Shown one piece after another: positions 1 to 8,498 of a DNA stretch of 64,000 nt (its first letter is position 1; each line of letters starts with the position of its first letter). Under the pieces are notes generated by a model. It was not told the origin of the DNA. It saw only the letters and a program-made list of their open reading frames with translations, and ran no database searches. The stretch spans positions 25,414 through 89,413 of the forward strand of contig UQZH01000002.1 of assembly GCA_900545445.1 (NCBI GenBank). Direction: 5' to 3'. A program made the position numbers and the translations under genes. The stretch is from an uncultured Collinsella sp. (GTDB taxonomy: Bacteria > Actinomycetota > Coriobacteriia > Coriobacteriales > Coriobacteriaceae).

Positions 1-309
1 GCCCATGCTGGCCACAATCTGTGCCTGGGGGTAGCGCTCCATAAAGGCGGCGATACCGGCGGAGTGATCGGGCTCCATGTGATGGACGACCAGGTAGTCA
101 GGCGTACGGCCGTCGAGCGCGGCCTCGAGGTTGCCGAGCCATTCGTCGACAAAGCCAGCGTCAACCGAATCGGCGACAGCGATTTTATCGCCCAAGATAA
201 CATAGCTGTTGTATGCCATGCCGTTCTCGGACACGTCGTACTGGCCCTCGAACAGGTCAATGTCGTGATCGTCGACACCGATGTAGCGGATATCCTTGGT
301 GATCTCCAT
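1..309 (-). CDS. Flavodiiron protein (A-type flavoprotein), N-terminal part
   Basis: The first 103 codons of a gene that runs off the left edge of the window. The ATG is at 309. The peptide has the metallo-beta-lactamase-like fold signature of flavodiiron proteins, with the metal-binding motif HHMEPDHS (H-x-E-x-D-H) at about residues 79-86, preceded by the typical start ITKDIRYIGVDD. Members of this family reduce O2 (or NO) with electrons from rubredoxin or coenzyme F420 and protect anaerobes from oxygen. The C-terminal flavodoxin domain would lie outside the window. Family assignment is firm; the substrate (O2 or NO) cannot be told from this part. Confidence 0.88.
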   Translation of the reverse strand, partial: MEITKDIRYIGVDDHDIDLFEGQYDVSENGMAYNSYVILGDKIAVADSVDAGFVDEWLGNLEAALDGRTPDYLVVHHMEPDHSAGIAAFMERYPQAQIVASMG

Positions 310-438
310 CAGGCAAAGCCTCCTAGATAGACAAAAGAACCCGTCTATCATAACACTCGCCTTCATAGCCACGGCTATCTGTCAGCATCCTTATCGATTG
401 GAATTTAGGCGGAATATACCGCCGTTTACCTGCACAAA

Positions 439-1470
439 CTATGAGCGCGATATCGCCGTGCTATGTCGAATAATGAGTTGGCCGGGAATACGAATGGCAA
501 CGGTTTTGCCCGCCGTACCCGCCTCGGGAACCGCATGCTCGAACACCTCGCGTCCGCGCTGATGTAGATCGAATCGCACGGTCGTGAGCTCGTTGTGTGC
601 TACAAAATCATCAAGCGAATCATCGACGCCCACCACGCTTACGTCCTCGGGCACGCGCAGACCGCTATCGCGCAGCGCGGCAATCGCGCCATTTGCCATC
701 TGGTCGTTTGCCGCATAGATCGCCGTCATAGTGCGGTCGTGCTCGGCCAGATATCTGCCGGCTTCGTAACCGCTGTTGGCAGACCAGTCTCCCTCGAGCG
801 GCGCATGCGGCTGAATGTGTTTACGCTCGAGCGCATCCTGCCAACCGGCGCGACGAAATTGCTCGTCGACTGAGAACGACGGGCCGCCGATATAGCGAAT
901 CTGCTCGTGCCCCAGCTCAAACAGATGATCCATGAGCAACAGCGAGCAGCCGTAATGGTCGGAATCGACCGTGGTCACCCGCGGGTGCGCGTACATGGTA
1001 ACGATGACCGTGCCAATGCCCGGCAGTGGATCAAACGTCTCAAAATCGGGCGCCATGCGGCTCATGCCGATGATGATGCCGTCCACCGGCAATGCGGCCA
1101 TACGACGCGTGGCCTCGGCAAGCGAAAACTCCTCGGTCTTGGACATCTCGACCAGCGTGATGGCGCAATTATGCTCACGAGCAGCGCTGGCGATGCCGTC
1201 GATCATTGAGAGGTTGCCAAACTTGGTGACATCGTTGATGCATAGGCCGACCGAATGGTAACGGCCGTCGCGCAGCGAGCGACCGGCATAACTCGGACGA
1301 AAGCCGAGCTCTTGCATAGCGGCCTGCACGCGCTGGCGCGTCTGCTCGTTAACGTTGGGCAAGCCGTTGGCGACGCGCGAAACCGTCTGCTGCGAAACGC
1401 CAGCAGCGCGGGCGACGTCGGCCATGGAGACCGGACGCGTACCTGTATCGTTGGACGGGCGCCTTGCCAC
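439..1470 (-). CDS. LacI-family transcriptional regulator (galKT-linked, R1)
   Basis: 343 residues, the usual length for LacI/GalR regulators. The helix-turn-helix lies at about residues 15-40 (recognition helix SQQTVSRV, then the hinge region LGFRPSYAGRSLR), followed by a periplasmic-binding-like effector domain with VDGIIIGM, AANDQMANGAI and VVGVDDSLDD. It is divergent from galK-galT. Three copies of a TGTTAACGTACTC-type site lie between the two genes, so it probably represses galKT and itself in response to a galactose-related sugar. It is clearly paralogous to the three LacI regulators further right: all share a VDG(M/I) stretch, an HP..(T/S)TV.D stretch and similar hinges. The effector is unknown. 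Confidence 0.9.
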   Translation of the reverse strand: MARRPSNDTGTRPVSMADVARAAGVSQQTVSRVANGLPNVNEQTRQRVQAAMQELGFRPSYAGRSLRDGRYHSVGLCINDVTKFGNLSMIDGIASAAREHNCAITLVEMSKTEEFSLAEATRRMAALPVDGIIIGMSRMAPDFETFDPLPGIGTVIVTMYAHPRVTTVDSDHYGCSLLLMDHLFELGHEQIRYIGGPSFSVDEQFRRAGWQDALERKHIQPHAPLEGDWSANSGYEAGRYLAEHDRTMTAIYAANDQMANGAIAALRDSGLRVPEDVSVVGVDDSLDDFVAHNELTTVRFDLHQRGREVFEHAVPEAGTAGKTVAIRIPGQLIIRHSTAISRS

Positions 1471-1563
1471 AGGATCACCTTCACCCTTGCGAGATCTGAA
1501 TAGCGTGAATGCCGGCCCGGGCAGAAATACATCCCGCGCCGAGGCCCGCTATCGTCGGACGCA

Positions 1564-1577
1564 TGTTAACGTACTCT
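1564..1577 (+). promoter_or_regulatory. LacI-type operator copy, R1 side
   Basis: The sequence TGTTAACGTACTCT matches 13 of 14 bases of the two operators nearer to galK. It is about 95 bp upstream of the R1 start codon, a position suited to autoregulation. The site is a CG-centred imperfect dyad, as LacI-family operators usually are. Binding by R1 is inferred from its position. Confidence 0.55.
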
Positions 1578-1686
1578 ACTTTTTCTATCTGCATCTCTTC
1601 TGCTTTATAAGTCCATACGGCAGTACCGTTCACGGCTGAATTTCTACCGATTACCAGATTCTCAAAAAGTGACAAGCGATGTGTTA

Positions 1687-1764
1687 TGAGTACGTTAACA
1701 TAGCCCGTAACGTGCGGTATCGTGAACACTTGGTTCATGCCGCTTCAAGTTGTTAACGTACTCA
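1687..1764 (+). promoter_or_regulatory. Pair of inverted LacI-type operators before galK
   Basis: Two sites share the 18-base word GTTATGAGTACGTTAACA exactly. One is read on the plus strand (core at 1687-1700), the other on the minus strand (core at 1751-1764). Their centres are 64 bp apart, about six helical turns, which would suit looping by a tetramer or dimer pair. They lie between the divergent R1 gene and galK, so R1 is the obvious candidate ligand. The identity and symmetry are seen directly; repression is inferred. Confidence 0.7.
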
Positions 1765-1808
1765 TAACGACGCAAAACCCACCCGTGCGCGCCAAGGAAA
1801 GGACCCCC

Positions 1809-3014
1809 ATGACCACCCCCGACGAAAAGACATTCGCCATGCTCACCAAGCTGTTCGAGGAGGAGTTTGGCCCCATCGGCGACCGCCAGGTGCTCTACGT
1901 GCACGCGCCCGGCCGTTCCGAGATCAGCGGCAACCACACCGACCACGAGGGCGGCCACGTTATCGCCGGCTCGCTCGATGTCGCCGTCGACGGCATCGCC
2001 GTGGCAACCGATTCCAACAAGGTTCGCGTCGCCGACGAGGGCTATCCTACGTTTGAGATCACGCTCGACACGCTGGATATTCAAGAGTCCGAGAAGGGCA
2101 CGTCCGCAAGCCTCGTCCGTGGTATGGCCCACGAGATTGCAGCGCTTGGTGTTGAGCCCAAGGGCTTCGACTTCGCCTTTACTTGCTCCGTCCCTTCGGG
2201 CGGCGGCCTATCCAGCTCCGCTGCCGTCGAGGCCGCGTACGGTCGTGCCATGGAAACCCTCTGGGGCGCACCCGCCATCGAGCCTGTCGCGCTCGCCCAG
2301 ATGAGCCAGCGCACCGAGAACAACTATTACGGCAAGCCCTGCGGTCTTATGGATCAGGCAGCCGTGTGCCTGGGCGGCCTTGCCTACATGGACTTTGAGG
2401 ACCAGGCTCAGCCTAAAACCCAGAAGCTCGAGCTCAACTTTGAGGATCACGGCTATGCGCTTGTGCTCGTTAAAGTAGGCGCCGACCACGTGGCCGCCAC
2501 CGACGACTACGCCGCCGTTCCCCGCGAGATGCAGGATGTTGCCGCCGAGTTTGGCAAGGCACGACTGTGTGAGGTAAACGTTGCCGACTTTGACGCCAAG
2601 CTCCCCGAGCTGCGTGCCAAGCTGGGCGACCGTGCCTGCCTGCGCGCCGTTCACTACTGGTACGAGAACGGCCTGGTCGACAAGCGCTGGGCAGCTCTGA
2701 ACGCCGGCGACATCGACCAGTTCCTGGTCCTGACGCGCGAGTCCGGCGCCAGCTCCGCCATGTACCTGCAGAATGTCGTCGCCAAGCTGGGCTCCGAGCA
2801 GCCTTCCATGTATGCCCTGGCGCTGGCCGAGCACGTGCTCGACGGCCGCGGCGCCGTCCGTATCCACGGTGGCGGCTTTGGTGGCACCATCCAGGCCTTC
2901 GTGCCGCTCGAGCTCGTCGACACCTTTATCACCAAGATGAACAGCTGGCTGGGCGAAGGCTCTGCCCGCCACTACGCAATTACTGACAAGGGGGCTTACG
3001 CGGCATGGCTGTAA
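1809..3014 (+). CDS. galK: Galactokinase
   Basis: 401 residues. Phosphorylates galactose to galactose-1-phosphate with ATP, the first committed step of the Leloir pathway. The N-terminal galactokinase signature GRSEISGNHTDHEGG, the GHMP-kinase ATP loop PSGGGLSSSAA and the C-terminal glycine motif IHGGGFGGT are all present in order. I chose the ATG at 1809 because AAGGAAAGGA sits just before it; the reading frame is open 29 codons further upstream but without a binding site. The stop overlaps the start of galT by 10 bases, so the two are translationally coupled. No galE is present in this window. Confidence 0.95.
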   Translation: MTTPDEKTFAMLTKLFEEEFGPIGDRQVLYVHAPGRSEISGNHTDHEGGHVIAGSLDVAVDGIAVATDSNKVRVADEGYPTFEITLDTLDIQESEKGTSASLVRGMAHEIAALGVEPKGFDFAFTCSVPSGGGLSSSAAVEAAYGRAMETLWGAPAIEPVALAQMSQRTENNYYGKPCGLMDQAAVCLGGLAYMDFEDQAQPKTQKLELNFEDHGYALVLVKVGADHVAATDDYAAVPREMQDVAAEFGKARLCEVNVADFDAKLPELRAKLGDRACLRAVHYWYENGLVDKRWAALNAGDIDQFLVLTRESGASSAMYLQNVVAKLGSEQPSMYALALAEHVLDGRGAVRIHGGGFGGTIQAFVPLELVDTFITKMNSWLGEGSARHYAITDKGAYAAWL

Positions 3015-4633
3015 TGACCGACGTGCGCGAGGCTGCGCAGGGCCTTATCGAATATGCCATCCACCGATCGATGATCGGACAGGACGACCGCATCTGGGCC
3101 TACAACACCATTCTGGAGTGCATCGGCACTACGGGTCCCGCGCTCGACATGACCTGGGCGCTGCAGAACGAGAAGCTCTCGCTCTTGCACCCTGATACGC
3201 TCCCCGATTTTGACCTGGAGGGCACGCTTGCCGCGCTTTCCGAGGCCGCCGTTGCCAACGGTGCCGCCGAGGACACGGCATCGGGCCGCGACCGCATCGC
3301 CATGCGCATCATGGGCGCTCTCATGCCGAGGCCTTCGGTTGTAAACGAGGAGTTCAACGGCCGCATGGGCGTCAACGAGCCCCGCGCCGCGACCGACTGG
3401 TTCTATGGTCTGTGCTGTGACGCCGGTTACGTGCGCCGCGCCGCCATCGCGCGCAATATCAAATGGAGCACCCCCACCAACTGGGGCGATCTTGAGATCA
3501 CTATCAACCTGTCCAAGCCTGAGAAGGACCCGCGCGATATCGCCGCGGCAGGTGTAGCCAAGAACACGGGCGAGAAGTATCCCGCCTGCCAGCTCTGCAT
3601 CGAAAACGAGGGCTATCCCGGACGCTCCGCCGCAGCCGACGGCGGCACTCACCCCGCCCGCCAGAATCTGCGCGTTATCCCCATCCAGCTCGACGGCGAG
3701 CGCTGGGGTTTCCAGTACAGCCCGTACGCGTACTTTAACGAGCACTGCATTGCCATGAGCTCCGAGCATCGCCCGATGCACGTGGACCGCAAGGGTCTGA
3801 CCTGTCTGCTCGACTTTGTCGACCTGTTCCCGCACTACTTTATTGGCTCCAACGCCGACCTGCCCATCGTGGGCGGCTCGATTCTTTCGCACGACCACTT
3901 CCAGGGCGGTGCGCACGAGTTCCCCATGATGCATGCCGCCGAGGTCTCGCAGTTTAGCGTGCCCGGATTTGATCAGGTTAGCGGTACCGTGCTGCAGTGG
4001 CCGCTCTCGGTGCTGCGCCTGCGCTCGCATGACCGCGCCCAGCTGCTCGACGCTGCCGAGAAGATTATCCTCGCCTGGCGCGAGTGGACCGATGAGTCTG
4101 TGGGCGTCATCGCGTACACAGCCGATGGCGTGGCGCACAACACCGTGACGCCCGTCATCCGCCGCGTCGACTCTCGCGGAAATGCCGACGGCGAAATCTA
4201 CGAGGCCTACCTGGCGCTTCGCTGCAATATCACGACCGACGAGCACCCGCTAGGCGTTTTCCACCCGCATGCCGAGTACCACCACATTAAGAAGGAGAAC
4301 ATCGGCCTGATCGAGGTCATGGGCCTGGCCATTCTGCCGCCGCGCCTGGTTCCCGAGCTTGGCGCTGTCCGTGAGCATCTGCTGGCAGCCAAGGTCGATG
4401 CCAGCTACGATCTTGCCGGTGCGCTCGAGGGCGATGATCTTTGTCGCAGCCATGCCGCGTGGGCCGAGGACGTCTTTGCTCGCCGCGCCGACGAGCTTAC
4501 GGCGGATAACGCCATCGATATCCTGCACGAGGAGGTCGGCGTGGTGTTTGGCCACGTGCTCGACAACGCCGGCGTCTTTAAATGGGACGAGGCCGGCCGC
4601 GCCGCCCAGCAGCGCTTCATCGACTCGCTGTAG
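3005..4633 (+). CDS. galT: UDP-glucose--hexose-1-phosphate uridylyltransferase
   Basis: 542 residues, the length of the Firmicutes-type (class II) GalT rather than the about 350-residue Escherichia coli type. It exchanges UMP between UDP-glucose and galactose-1-phosphate. The catalytic region is visible as LPIVGGSILSHDHFQGGAHE, where the H-x-H pair lies in the nucleotidylyl-transfer loop. The start codon lies inside the last codons of galK (ATGGCTGTAATG). The second ATG, at 3014, is a possible alternative start. A strong hairpin follows the stop codon, so galKT is probably a two-gene operon. Confidence 0.94.
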   Translation: MAVMTDVREAAQGLIEYAIHRSMIGQDDRIWAYNTILECIGTTGPALDMTWALQNEKLSLLHPDTLPDFDLEGTLAALSEAAVANGAAEDTASGRDRIAMRIMGALMPRPSVVNEEFNGRMGVNEPRAATDWFYGLCCDAGYVRRAAIARNIKWSTPTNWGDLEITINLSKPEKDPRDIAAAGVAKNTGEKYPACQLCIENEGYPGRSAAADGGTHPARQNLRVIPIQLDGERWGFQYSPYAYFNEHCIAMSSEHRPMHVDRKGLTCLLDFVDLFPHYFIGSNADLPIVGGSILSHDHFQGGAHEFPMMHAAEVSQFSVPGFDQVSGTVLQWPLSVLRLRSHDRAQLLDAAEKIILAWREWTDESVGVIAYTADGVAHNTVTPVIRRVDSRGNADGEIYEAYLALRCNITTDEHPLGVFHPHAEYHHIKKENIGLIEVMGLAILPPRLVPELGAVREHLLAAKVDASYDLAGALEGDDLCRSHAAWAEDVFARRADELTADNAIDILHEEVGVVFGHVLDNAGVFKWDEAGRAAQQRFIDSL

Positions 4634-4680
4634 CACGCGAGCTCGAACGCACGCACTTAACAAATAGCGCCTACACGACC

Positions 4681-4719
4681 ACGGTGCCCGCCGGCAACAT
4701 CGCCGACGGGCGCCGTTTT
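4681..4719 (+). terminator. Rho-independent terminator after galT
   Basis: An approximately 15-bp GC-rich stem (ACGGTGCCCGCCGGC pairing with GCCGACGGGCGCCGT, one G-T pair) with a 6-base loop, followed by TTTTC. It lies 48 bp after the galT stop. Confidence 0.8.
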
Positions 4720-4753
4720 CTGATGCAAGGGTAGCTAATTTGCACCAAAACAA

Positions 4754-4790
4754 GGAGTGTTCCAAACTGCCGGCAGAGAAGGAACGTTCC
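4754..4790. repeat. C-type dispersed palindromic repeat, copy 1
   Basis: Reads GGAGTGTTCC, then AAACTGCCGGCAG (CTGCCGGCAG is itself a palindrome), then GGAACGTTCC. Nearly the same unit recurs at 6265-6301 in the same orientation and, in its fullest form, at 55409-55467. Copies 1 and 2 bracket the AAA ATPase gene. It looks like a small REP/MITE-like element typical of one genome. Confidence 0.65.
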
Positions 4791-4809
4791 CAGGTGCCGA
4801 CCTAAACTC

Positions 4810-4901
4810 CCACATTATTCGATGGAAAAACGTGGTTGCCTCACACATTATTCGATGGAAAAACGTGGTTTACTCCCACATTTTTCGATGGAAAGACCAA
4901 G
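4810..4901. repeat. Three 26-bp palindromic iterons at 33-bp spacing before the ATPase gene
   Basis: Copies start at 4810, 4843 and 4876. Each is a near-perfect dyad of the form CCACATTATTC..., with outer arms CCACATT and AACGTGG. The first two are almost identical over the whole 33-bp unit. The third keeps CCACATTTTTCGATGGAAA and then diverges. The 33-bp period is close to three helical turns, so bound proteins would sit on one face of the DNA. A possible -10 box, TATACT, follows at 4909-4914, 24 bases before the ATPase start codon. This looks like an operator array, most simply for autoregulation, but the binding protein is unknown. Confidence 0.7.
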
Positions 4902-4937
4902 ACGGTCTTATACTAACCATGATCGTTAGGAGGCAGT

Positions 4938-6239
4938 ATGCAGCGACAGCTAATGGACGAACTCATCGCTTGGAAATCTAGGGCAAACCGCAAGCCCCTC
5001 CTGCTTAAGGGGGCCCGCCAGACGGGAAAAACCTGGCTTCTTAACGAATTCGCAGGCCAGCAGTATCAAAACGTCATCCGCTTTGACTTTATGCTCGAAC
5101 CGGGCGCACGTTCGCTGTTCGACGGAAGCCTTGACCCCAAACGCATCATCTCCCAGATAGAGCTCCTGCACGGCCAGACTATAACGCCGACAGACACGCT
5201 CATCATCTTCGACGAAATCCAAGAGGCACCGCGTGGCATCACCTCGCTCAAATACTTCAACGAGCTGGCGCCGGAATACCATATCGTGGCAGCCGGCTCC
5301 TATATGGGGCTCGCGCTCCGACGCGAAAACGAGTCGTTCCCCGTCGGCAAGATCGACCAGCTCACCATGCGCCCCATGGGGTTTGTTGAGTTCGTTCGTG
5401 CCGTCGATGGCGATCCACTCGCAGATGCCATCCTTGCCGCAGACATGGACCTGCTGGCGAACGTTTCCGAAAAGCTCGAGCGCCTGCTCAAGGAATACCT
5501 CGTTGTCGGTGGCATGCCAGAAGTTGTCTCCGCTTTCGCCGCCTCCCACGATTTCATCGAGGCCCGCAGGCTTCAGCAGCAAATCATCGAAGCTTATGAA
5601 TCCGATTTTGGCAAGCATGCGCCAGCCCGCATCGTCGAGCGCATGAGGCTGGTTTGGGAATCCCTTCCCGGCCAGCTCGCAAAGGAAAACAAGAAGTTCG
5701 TCTACGGCGCGCTTCGTCCCGGGGCGCGCGCACGCGATTTTGAGGAAAGCCTCCAGTGGCTCATGGACTATGGAATCGTTCATAAGGTACCACGTGTTTC
5801 CGCCCTAAGAGCACCGCTCACAAGCTACGAGGATCTCTCGGGCTTCAAGCTGTTCTGCATCGACACCGGCATCCTCGGAGCACTCTCCGGCCTCTCGCCG
5901 GCCATTGTTCTGAACGGGCCCGCTGTTTTTACGGAGTTCAAAGGCTCGCTGACCGAGCAATACGTCGCACAGGAGCTTTTGCTCCAAGGCAAAACTCCCG
6001 CGTATTGGTCATCCTCTTCCGGCAATGCAGAGACTGACTTTGCCATCGACCATGCGGGGATCGTGCTTCCGCTCGAGGTCAAGGCGGCAGAGAATCTCAA
6101 AGCAAAGAGTCTGAGGATTGCCTGCGAGAAGTTCAAGCTCGAGCGCTGCGTGAGAACATCGTTAGCGGCATATAGAGACGAGGGCACGCTCGTCAACATT
6201 CCGCTCTGGGAGATTGGGCAAATCGACAAGCTGGCATAG
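4938..6239 (+). CDS. AAA ATPase of the AAA_14/DUF4143 family
   Basis: 433 residues with a strong TTAGGAGGC binding site. Walker A is GARQTGKT (residues 25-32) and Walker B is LIIFDEIQ (about 88-95). The C-terminal DUF4143 part ends in a nuclease-like ETDFAI...LPLEVKA arrangement (D-x(n)-E-x-K). These proteins are very common and patchily distributed in gut bacteria, and their job is not settled. Base composition is more AT-rich at its 5' flank than in its neighbours, and the gene lies between two direct C-type repeats. Both facts suggest it arrived as a mobile module. It has no obvious partner gene. Confidence 0.85.
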   Translation: MQRQLMDELIAWKSRANRKPLLLKGARQTGKTWLLNEFAGQQYQNVIRFDFMLEPGARSLFDGSLDPKRIISQIELLHGQTITPTDTLIIFDEIQEAPRGITSLKYFNELAPEYHIVAAGSYMGLALRRENESFPVGKIDQLTMRPMGFVEFVRAVDGDPLADAILAADMDLLANVSEKLERLLKEYLVVGGMPEVVSAFAASHDFIEARRLQQQIIEAYESDFGKHAPARIVERMRLVWESLPGQLAKENKKFVYGALRPGARARDFEESLQWLMDYGIVHKVPRVSALRAPLTSYEDLSGFKLFCIDTGILGALSGLSPAIVLNGPAVFTEFKGSLTEQYVAQELLLQGKTPAYWSSSSGNAETDFAIDHAGIVLPLEVKAAENLKAKSLRIACEKFKLERCVRTSLAAYRDEGTLVNIPLWEIGQIDKLA

Positions 6240-6264
6240 GCGCTGTGGAGGGGGTGCCCCGTAA

Positions 6265-6301
6265 GGAGTGTCCCAAACTGCCGGCAGAAAAGGAACGTCC
6301 C
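6265..6301. repeat. C-type dispersed palindromic repeat, copy 2
   Basis: GGAGTGTCCC, AAACTGCCGGCAG, then GGAACGTCCC. Same orientation and nearly the same sequence as the copy at 4754-4790, with the ATPase gene in between (about 1.5 kb apart). Confidence 0.65.
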
Positions 6302-6389
6302 TCTCTGCCGCATTCCCGAAGCAAGGTAACGCCGATGTTTTGGCAACGGCAGCGAGCGGGTCGCATTTGAGACAAGGTGACGTGAAACG

Positions 6390-6421
6390 AAAGGGCGCTG
6401 ACCTTCTGGTCGCGCCCTTGA
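6390..6421 (-). terminator. Hairpin downstream of lacC1
   Basis: AAGGGCGC pairs with GCGCCCTT across an inner GACC/GGTC stem. Read on the minus strand, it is followed by a T-rich TTTCGTTT. It is about 90 bp past the lacC1 stop. A second hairpin (TTACGGCG / CGCCGTAA, 6469-6494) lies closer to the gene. Confidence 0.55.
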
Positions 6422-6509
6422 AGTTGAACGTCAGATTGCCCAAATGCGGCCCGCGCAGCGTCGGCAGGTTACGGCGTTTGGTAATACGCCGTAACTCAAC
6501 GCCGTAACT

Positions 6510-7445
6510 CTACAGCTCCGTTACTTCAACGTTGTTGAAGATCTCGTCCCAGCGGTCCATGACCAGGTGGCCGGTCTTGGGATCCATGGCGTTGAGCTTG
6601 CCGCAGGTATTGGCGGTCTTGAGCACCGTGACATCGTCGGCACCAGCAGCAATGGCATGCGCAAAACCGGCGATGGTCGAGTCGCCGGAACCCGTCGCGT
6701 TCACAGCCGCAATCGCGGGCGTCTTGGCGCGGAACGCGCGGCCCTCATGGAAGCCCACCGAACCGGCAGCGCCCATCGAAACGACAACCCAGGGAATACC
6801 GGCAAAGCGGTCATCGGCGGCAAGCGCCTCGCGCAGGGCATCGACATCATCGGTCGTAAAGGACGTACCCAGCAGGCCGTTAATCTCGGTCAGGTTGGGC
6901 TTTACGAGCTCAGGCTTAGCGTCGGACTCCAGCGCGGCCTCCAGCGATGCACCCGAGGTGTCGAGCAGCACCTTGGCGCCCGCCTCCTCGGCGATCTTGA
7001 CGAGCTCGGCATAGTAGCCGGCATCGACGCCACGCGGCAGCGAGCCCGAAAGCGTCACAACGTCCGCCTTCGCTGCAAGCTCGGCAAACTTGGCCGTAAA
7101 GGCCTCGAGCTCGGTCGGGGCGATCTGCGGGCCGCTCTCCAGCAGCTCGGTCTGATTACCCTCGTGCAGAATATTCAGGCAAATGCGCGTCTCACCGGCG
7201 ATGGGCACAAAGTCGTTCTTGACGCCGTCGGCATCCATAAGCTCGGCCATATAGGCACCCATGTGGCCGCCGAGCAAACCGGTCGCGAGCACATCGTCGC
7301 CCAACTGCAGCAGAACACGGCTCACGTTGAGGCCCTTGCCGCCAGCGGTCTTTTCGGGCGTCACACGGTTAACATCGTCAATGATCAGCTTGTCGAGCTG
7401 ATAGCGCGTATCAATCGACGGGTTCATGGTAACGGTCAGAATCAT
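6510..7445 (-). CDS. lacC: Tagatose-6-phosphate kinase (copy 1)
   Basis: 311 residues, PfkB family. Phosphorylates D-tagatose-6-phosphate to tagatose-1,6-bisphosphate. The start MILTVTMNPSIDTRYQ is typical of LacC/1-phosphofructokinase, and the PfkB end signature NATGSGDS carries the catalytic Asp. AGGAG precedes the ATG at 7445; the longer frame from 7487 is not needed. It is the last gene of the minus-strand lacA-lacB-lacX-lacC group. It is very close to the second copy at 30289-31224 (equal length, most residues identical by eye). A 1-phosphofructokinase role cannot be excluded by sequence alone; the neighbours decide for LacC. Confidence 0.85.
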   Translation of the reverse strand: MILTVTMNPSIDTRYQLDKLIIDDVNRVTPEKTAGGKGLNVSRVLLQLGDDVLATGLLGGHMGAYMAELMDADGVKNDFVPIAGETRICLNILHEGNQTELLESGPQIAPTELEAFTAKFAELAAKADVVTLSGSLPRGVDAGYYAELVKIAEEAGAKVLLDTSGASLEAALESDAKPELVKPNLTEINGLLGTSFTTDDVDALREALAADDRFAGIPWVVVSMGAAGSVGFHEGRAFRAKTPAIAAVNATGSGDSTIAGFAHAIAAGADDVTVLKTANTCGKLNAMDPKTGHLVMDRWDEIFNNVEVTEL

Positions 7446-7498
7446 GTTGAACTCCTGTTCCGGGGCGGCATGACCCGCCCCAAACATACGATAACTCG

Positions 7499-8380
7499 TT
7501 AAAGGATCTCGATCTCAAAGCCGCGGGTGACGGTCTCTCCCGGCTTGGCCACCAGGCAGCCACGCTTGTGCTCCAGGATATCGTCCTCGTCGGAGCAGGT
7601 GGACAGACCACCCCACGGTTCAACAGCCACAAAGTCGCCCTCGGGCTTGCTCCACACAATCAGGTACGGCATATCGGGGAACGTCAGGCGCACGCCCTTG
7701 TCCTCGGTTTTCTTGGTAAACGTAGACACACGGCTCTCGAGCACGTCGAAGATGGTCTCCGCAAAGTCGAAGAGCTCGTGGGTAAGCGGCAGGTCGTGGC
7801 CAACCATCGGGTTTTTGCTGCGATGCTCAACATCGATCAGGCCCGTCGAGGGAACGGCGGTACAGAGCTCTGCCGCCTCACGCTGCTCAAATCGAAGCTC
7901 GTAATCGTCGTAGGACTCGCCCTCGTCGAGCGGGCACCTAAAGCCGGGGTGACCGCCCACAAAGAACGGCATGTCCTCGGTCCCCTCGTTGGTCACCTCG
8001 TACGAAACGGCGACCTTTGCCGCCTCAATCGTGTAGCGTGCAACGATCTTAAACGGATACGGATACTGCTCGAGCAGCTCGGCGTGGTCGGCAGAGCTTA
8101 GGCTCAGCGCGACCATGCTGTCGCCCTGCTCCTCGAGCTTCCACTCCTGCTTGCGGGCAAAGCCGTGACGGGCAAGCTTGACCTCGCGGCCGCCCATGGT
8201 CATCGCACGGCCGTCACGAAGACCGCCGCAGATCGGGAAGCAAATGGGTGCCTGACCCGACCAGACCGACGGATCGCCCTGCCACAGGTACTCGCGACCG
8301 TTGGCTTTAATCGAAGTGAACGATCCGCCAGCCGTGCTCAGTGCCACGCGAACAGAACCGTTATCAAGAACAAACTCCAT
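7499..8380 (-). CDS. Aldose 1-epimerase family protein, LacX-like (copy 1)
   Basis: 293 residues, galactose-mutarotase fold, of the LacX branch found in Gram-positive lac operons. Visible landmarks are YLWQGDPSVWSGQAPICFPI near the N-terminus, FVGGHPGFRCPL in the middle and SKPEGDFVAVEPW towards the C-terminus. The ATG at 8380 follows AAAGGGAAGG; the frame open to 8470 is not used. It lies 53 bp upstream of lacC and is probably co-transcribed with lacA and lacB. The physiological substrate of LacX is not well established; an anomerase for phosphorylated or free hexoses is the usual guess. Confidence 0.82.
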   Translation of the reverse strand: MEFVLDNGSVRVALSTAGGSFTSIKANGREYLWQGDPSVWSGQAPICFPICGGLRDGRAMTMGGREVKLARHGFARKQEWKLEEQGDSMVALSLSSADHAELLEQYPYPFKIVARYTIEAAKVAVSYEVTNEGTEDMPFFVGGHPGFRCPLDEGESYDDYELRFEQREAAELCTAVPSTGLIDVEHRSKNPMVGHDLPLTHELFDFAETIFDVLESRVSTFTKKTEDKGVRLTFPDMPYLIVWSKPEGDFVAVEPWGGLSTCSDEDDILEHKRGCLVAKPGETVTRGFEIEIL

Positions 8381-8498
8381 AGGAGCCTTCCCTTTCTTAC
8401 GCCAGCCCGCCGAGTCAATGGGCTGATAGAAAACCGGCCCGCGCCCCATCACAGAAACGCGAGCCGTCAACGGACTAGTTAATTACGCCGGATACCCG

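Noticed and set aside
1722..1808. Longer N-terminus for galK
   Set aside because: It would run through one of the operator sites, has no RBS, and the galactokinase family starts near the ATG at 1809.
4810..4901. Possible CRISPR array
   Set aside because: Only three units, the 'spacers' are about 7 bases and part of the repeat itself, each unit is a palindrome, and no cas genes are near. It reads as an operator array.
6510..7445. 1-phosphofructokinase (fruK) for the two PfkB genes
   Set aside because: No fructose PTS is near, and each copy sits with lacA/lacB or agaS, all producing tagatose-6-phosphate. The sequence alone would allow either.
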